A DNA stretch of 64,000 nt, taken from Blautia glucerasea (GTDB lineage Bacteria; Bacillota; Clostridia; Lachnospirales; Lachnospiraceae). The position numbers were made by a program, and so were the translations under genes. The notes under the pieces are model-generated. The model searched no databases. It saw only the letters and a program-made list of their open reading frames with translations, and was not told the origin of the DNA. Location of the stretch: contig NZ_JAAITU010000016.1 of the NCBI RefSeq assembly GCF_013304385.1, positions 1-64,000 on the forward strand, written 5' to 3'. Below, in pieces: positions 61,607 to 64,000 of this stretch (position 1 is the first letter of the stretch; each line of letters begins with the position of its first letter).

Positions 61607-61721
61607 AGGGTTACTGTTGAGGTGCTTTGACGCTTATGTGTTTACATTATCTGAAAAATGGGATAATATAGAAATAAATAGTATAAATTACACTTCAGAT
61701 TAAAAGGATTACGGAGAAAAT

Positions 61722-62441
61722 ATGCAAAAGGTAACAGCTTACATGACGGTTTATTTAAGCATTAAAAAGCTGATCAAGGAAGGCGCCTACAAACCGGGGA
61801 TGCTTCTTCCTACAGAACGTGACCTGGAGAAAATTTATGCTGTGAGCAGGATCACTGTGCGGCGAGCTATCGCCATGCTTTCGGATGAAGGTTATGTAAA
61901 AGTGGTCCAAGGTAAAGGCACGGAAGTACGGGACATCTCAACAACTCAGCAGCTGAATACAGTCACTTCTATTACGGAAACATTAAAAAGAAAAGGATAT
62001 AATATCAAAGTAGAAGGGGTAAATATCCAACTGGTGCAACCACCGGAGATTGTGCGAGAGAAGCTGAAACTGGAACCTGAGGTAACGGTTTATCTGATCC
62101 AGAGGATTTTATATGCTGATGATAAGCCCATTGCTCTTATGAATAATTACCTTGTGAAGGACCAGATCCCTGGTTTTGAACAATATGCAGGCAAATTTGT
62201 AGGCTTATATAATTTCCTGGAACACACATATGGGGTGGTGGTGACAGAAGCAGATGATACATTCTCAGCGGTGAATGCGGACTATCTGGAGGCCCAGGTG
62301 CTTCATTTGAAACAGGGGGCAGCCCTGCTGCGAAGCCGAAGGATTGGATATACTGAGAAAGGTCCTTTCGAATATGTTGATAATAAGCTGGTTGGCGATC
62401 GGTACGAATTCAGCATCCATATGACTGGTCGGATCAGATAA
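61722..62441 (+). CDS. GntR-family regulator with UTRA domain
   Basis: 239 residues. The winged helix (PGMLLPTERDLEKIYAVSRI, then TVRRAIAMLSDEGYVKVVQG) is followed by a UTRA ligand-binding domain (LIQRILYADDKPIALMNNYL). It closes the sugar locus, 116 bp after kinase 2, and probably senses a phosphorylated sugar of the pathway. Confidence 0.92.
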   Translation: MQKVTAYMTVYLSIKKLIKEGAYKPGMLLPTERDLEKIYAVSRITVRRAIAMLSDEGYVKVVQGKGTEVRDISTTQQLNTVTSITETLKRKGYNIKVEGVNIQLVQPPEIVREKLKLEPEVTVYLIQRILYADDKPIALMNNYLVKDQIPGFEQYAGKFVGLYNFLEHTYGVVVTEADDTFSAVNADYLEAQVLHLKQGAALLRSRRIGYTEKGPFEYVDNKLVGDRYEFSIHMTGRIR

Positions 62442-62458
62442 AAGAACAGCTGGGGCGA

Positions 62459-62737
62459 TCATTCGTCCCAGCCTTCATAAAATCGGATATTTACAGAGAT
62501 GTTGCGGACGATCTCTCCTTCTTTAAGGTCAAGATCGCTTTCGTCTGAGATAGGGGGCATTGCAGGTTCATCTTCTGCAAGCTCCAGTGTGATCCAGTCA
62601 TAAGCTGCCGCATTGGCACTTTCTATGGCTTCATCCAGGGTATCCCCGTCTCCGTAGCAGCTTTCCAGGTCCGGAAAGTAGCCGTGGTATGTGCCGTTTT
62701 CTGTCTTTTTAAAAACCGCAGGATAAATAAATTTCAT
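62459..62737 (-). CDS. HicB-like protein (orphan antitoxin?)
   Basis: 92 residues from ATG 62737, with TTGGAGG upstream. The HicB partial RNase H-like fold is clear (YPAVFKKTENGTYHGYFPDL; ESCYGDGDTLDEAIESANAA). No HicA gene lies on either side, and there is no C-terminal DNA-binding domain. It is convergent with the GntR gene, only 17 bp apart. Confidence 0.87.
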   Translation of the reverse strand: MKFIYPAVFKKTENGTYHGYFPDLESCYGDGDTLDEAIESANAAAYDWITLELAEDEPAMPPISDESDLDLKEGEIVRNISVNIRFYEGWDE

Positions 62738-62830
62738 AACAGCCTCCAATAAAAAAGATGATTGCAGGAGTGCGAAGCACAAAGCAATACTAAGCTTTAT
62801 TATAGGTAATTTCCTGTGGAAAGACAATAG

Positions 62831-62942
62831 GTGATTTTTGAAATTACTAAATGAGTGATTTGTGAAATTACTAAATGAGTGATTTGCGAAATTACTAAAT
62901 GGGTGATTTACAGAATTGCTAAATGTGATTTGCAAACTTGCG
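62831..62942 (+). repeat. 24-bp tandem repeats
   Basis: Units of GTGATTTTTGAAATTACTAA(ATGA) begin at 62831, 62855, 62879 and 62903, with a truncated fifth at 62925; they drift towards the right. They lie in front of the AraC gene and could affect its expression. Confidence 0.9.
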
Positions 62943-62970
62943 AAAGAAGGTATAATAGAAGGTATAATAT

Positions 62971-63828
62971 ATGGAATTTCAGCATGAACTGATCATCCCA
63001 AATGAAGGGGTGCCTTTTAAACTATTTATATTTGAAGGAATGAATGGGAATTATGCAAGAGAAAAGCACTGGCATACCTCTGTGGAGATTTTTGCTGTGC
63101 AGGAAGGGCATCTTTCCCTTTTTTTAAATGATCAGGAGTATCCATTGGAGGCCGGTGAGCTGATCATTATCAATTCCAATGAGGTTCATTCAGTGCAGGC
63201 TCCACACAAGAACCGGACCATTGTGCTGCAGATCCCTTTGAAGCAGTTCCAGGATTATTTTACTGCCCAAAGGTTTATCCGGTTTAAAAGTGCTGCCCGT
63301 ATGAGTGGGCACCAGGATGAGAAGATCCCGGACAACCGGAAGCTGGCCTTTTTTGTGGAAGAGCTTTACAATGTGTATCATCAGGAAGGAGACGGATACG
63401 AGTTCCGGACTATGGCATTGTATTACAATATTCTGTTTCTTATGATCCGTGATTATCGTGAATCAGAAGCTGCCAGACAGGAAATCCACGCCAGCCGCAG
63501 GCTTGATGCACTGTCAAAGATCACTTCTTATATGAGGGAGCATTACAGGGAAGATTTAAAGCTTTCAGAAATGGCAGCCCTTTTTGGCTATTCGGAGGCT
63601 TATTTGTCACGAATGTTCAAAAAATATGCAAAAGTCAATTTTAAGTCATATCTTCAGGATATCCGAATGGCATATGCATACAGAGAACTGATGAATACTG
63701 ACCATACAATCAGTCAGATTGCACTGGATAACGGATTTGCCAGCAACAGATCATTTGCCAAGGAATTCCAAAAAAGATACCAGATCCTGCCCAGTGCAGT
63801 GGAAAGAGAAAAAAGGTCAAAAAAGTGA
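62971..63828 (+). CDS. AraC-family regulator with cupin domain
   Basis: 285 residues. The N-terminal cupin (EKHWHTSVEIFAVQEGHLSL; EAGELIIINSNEVHSVQAP) is followed by two helix-turn-helix units (LKLSEMAALFGYSEAYLSRM; HTISQIALDNGFASNRSFAK). A regulator of sugar use by family; its target is probably the gene that starts at 63924. A terminator follows. Confidence 0.92.
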   Translation: MEFQHELIIPNEGVPFKLFIFEGMNGNYAREKHWHTSVEIFAVQEGHLSLFLNDQEYPLEAGELIIINSNEVHSVQAPHKNRTIVLQIPLKQFQDYFTAQRFIRFKSAARMSGHQDEKIPDNRKLAFFVEELYNVYHQEGDGYEFRTMALYYNILFLMIRDYRESEAARQEIHASRRLDALSKITSYMREHYREDLKLSEMAALFGYSEAYLSRMFKKYAKVNFKSYLQDIRMAYAYRELMNTDHTISQIALDNGFASNRSFAKEFQKRYQILPSAVEREKRSKK

Positions 63829-63853
63829 CATGGAATAGACAATAAAAAAGACG

Positions 63854-63886
63854 AAAAGCATACCTGTTTATGGTATGCTTTTTTTA
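63854..63886 (+). terminator. Terminator after the AraC gene
   Basis: AAAAGCATACC, loop TGTTTAT, GGTATGC then TTTTTTT. Confidence 0.92.
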
Positions 63887-63923
63887 TCGATAAACAAAAA
63901 ACTTATGGCAAGGAGGTAAAGAG

Positions 63924-64000
63924 GTGAAGATTCAAAATGTAACAGCTGACTCTTTCCGCAAATATGGGAAGGTTCTGGAGGGGTATGATTTTACAGCACT
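63924..64000 (+). CDS. Start of a DUF4867-like (cupin) protein, 3' end outside window
   Basis: GTG 63924 lies seven bases after AAGGAGG. The visible 25 codons read VKIQNVTADSFRKYGKVLEG, then YDFTA, resembling the start of DUF4867 / ureidoglycolate-lyase-like cupin proteins found in sugar loci of Lachnospiraceae. Too little is visible to be sure. Confidence 0.6.
   Translation, partial: MKIQNVTADSFRKYGKVLEGYDFTA

Noticed and set aside
62831-62942. Possible CRISPR array
   Set aside because: The 24-bp units are directly adjacent with no unique spacers, and no cas gene is present.

Overview
The window reads as a chromosomal segment of a Gram-positive, anaerobic gut Firmicute of the Lachnospiraceae, probably Blautia or a close relative. 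This is inferred from moderate G+C, strong AGGAGG ribosome sites, the gene families present (DUF3793 with flavodoxin, DUF6110 with a P-type ATPase, duplicated FeoA, lipoproteins with Pro/Thr linkers, Ig-like cell-surface proteins) and the absence of respiratory-chain genes. No taxonomic search was possible.

Layout. 1-8200: the end of a repeat-rich zinc-ribbon protein, a two-component system whose sensor is split over two membrane proteins, and several secreted or lipid-anchored proteins. 8400-12230: a histidine phosphatase, then a decayed accessory patch (membrane glycosyltransferase with two frameshifts, remnant of a PIN/DUF3368 toxin, MNT/HEPN pair, structured repeat). 12230-22430: housekeeping and regulatory genes (ABC-class ATPase, M18 aminopeptidase, tRNA-Arg, DUF362 ferredoxin, HD hydrolase, rsmJ, Ser/Thr kinase, YqeY, glycosyltransferase).

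22559-45103 is the most striking part and looks like one iron and electron-transfer island: a Gx transporter, an FMN-binding protein (frameshifted), a NosR-like 4Fe-4S membrane protein, ApbE flavin transferase, a giant Tp47-like surface protein, a protein with three FMN-binding domains, a transglutaminase-like protein, an ABC transporter, two FeoA, FeoB, a Fur-family regulator, an unusual P-type ATPase, DUF3793 and flavodoxin. Five copies of an inverted repeat, RTTAG-N6-CTAAY (GTTAG or ATTAG, six bases, then CTAAC or CTAAT), lie in the promoter regions of the apbE operon, the ABC transporter, feoA, feoB and the DUF3793-flavodoxin pair. This suggests one metal-responsive (DtxR-like) regulon. 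I infer an iron-controlled, flavin-based extracellular reductase feeding Fe(II) to Feo. purC and a malic enzyme sit inside the island as apparent bystanders.

45141-47803: a CadA/ZntA-like efflux operon (HMA protein, P-type ATPase, ArsR/SmtB) with a clear ArsR-type operator. 47865-48150: a terminator and a second copy of a structured repeat family.

48170-62441: a sugar-catabolic locus. A LacI repressor is divergent from an operon of two short-chain dehydrogenases, a ribose-type ABC transporter, three DeoC aldolase paralogues, two FGGY kinases and a DUF4432 epimerase, followed by a GntR regulator. Two LacI-like operators 218 bp apart and a cre-like site are visible. Three DeoC-family aldolases and two kinases in one operon are unusual and suggest an uncharacterised deoxy-sugar or polyol pathway. 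The window ends with a HicB-like orphan, an AraC regulator and the start of a DUF4867-like gene.
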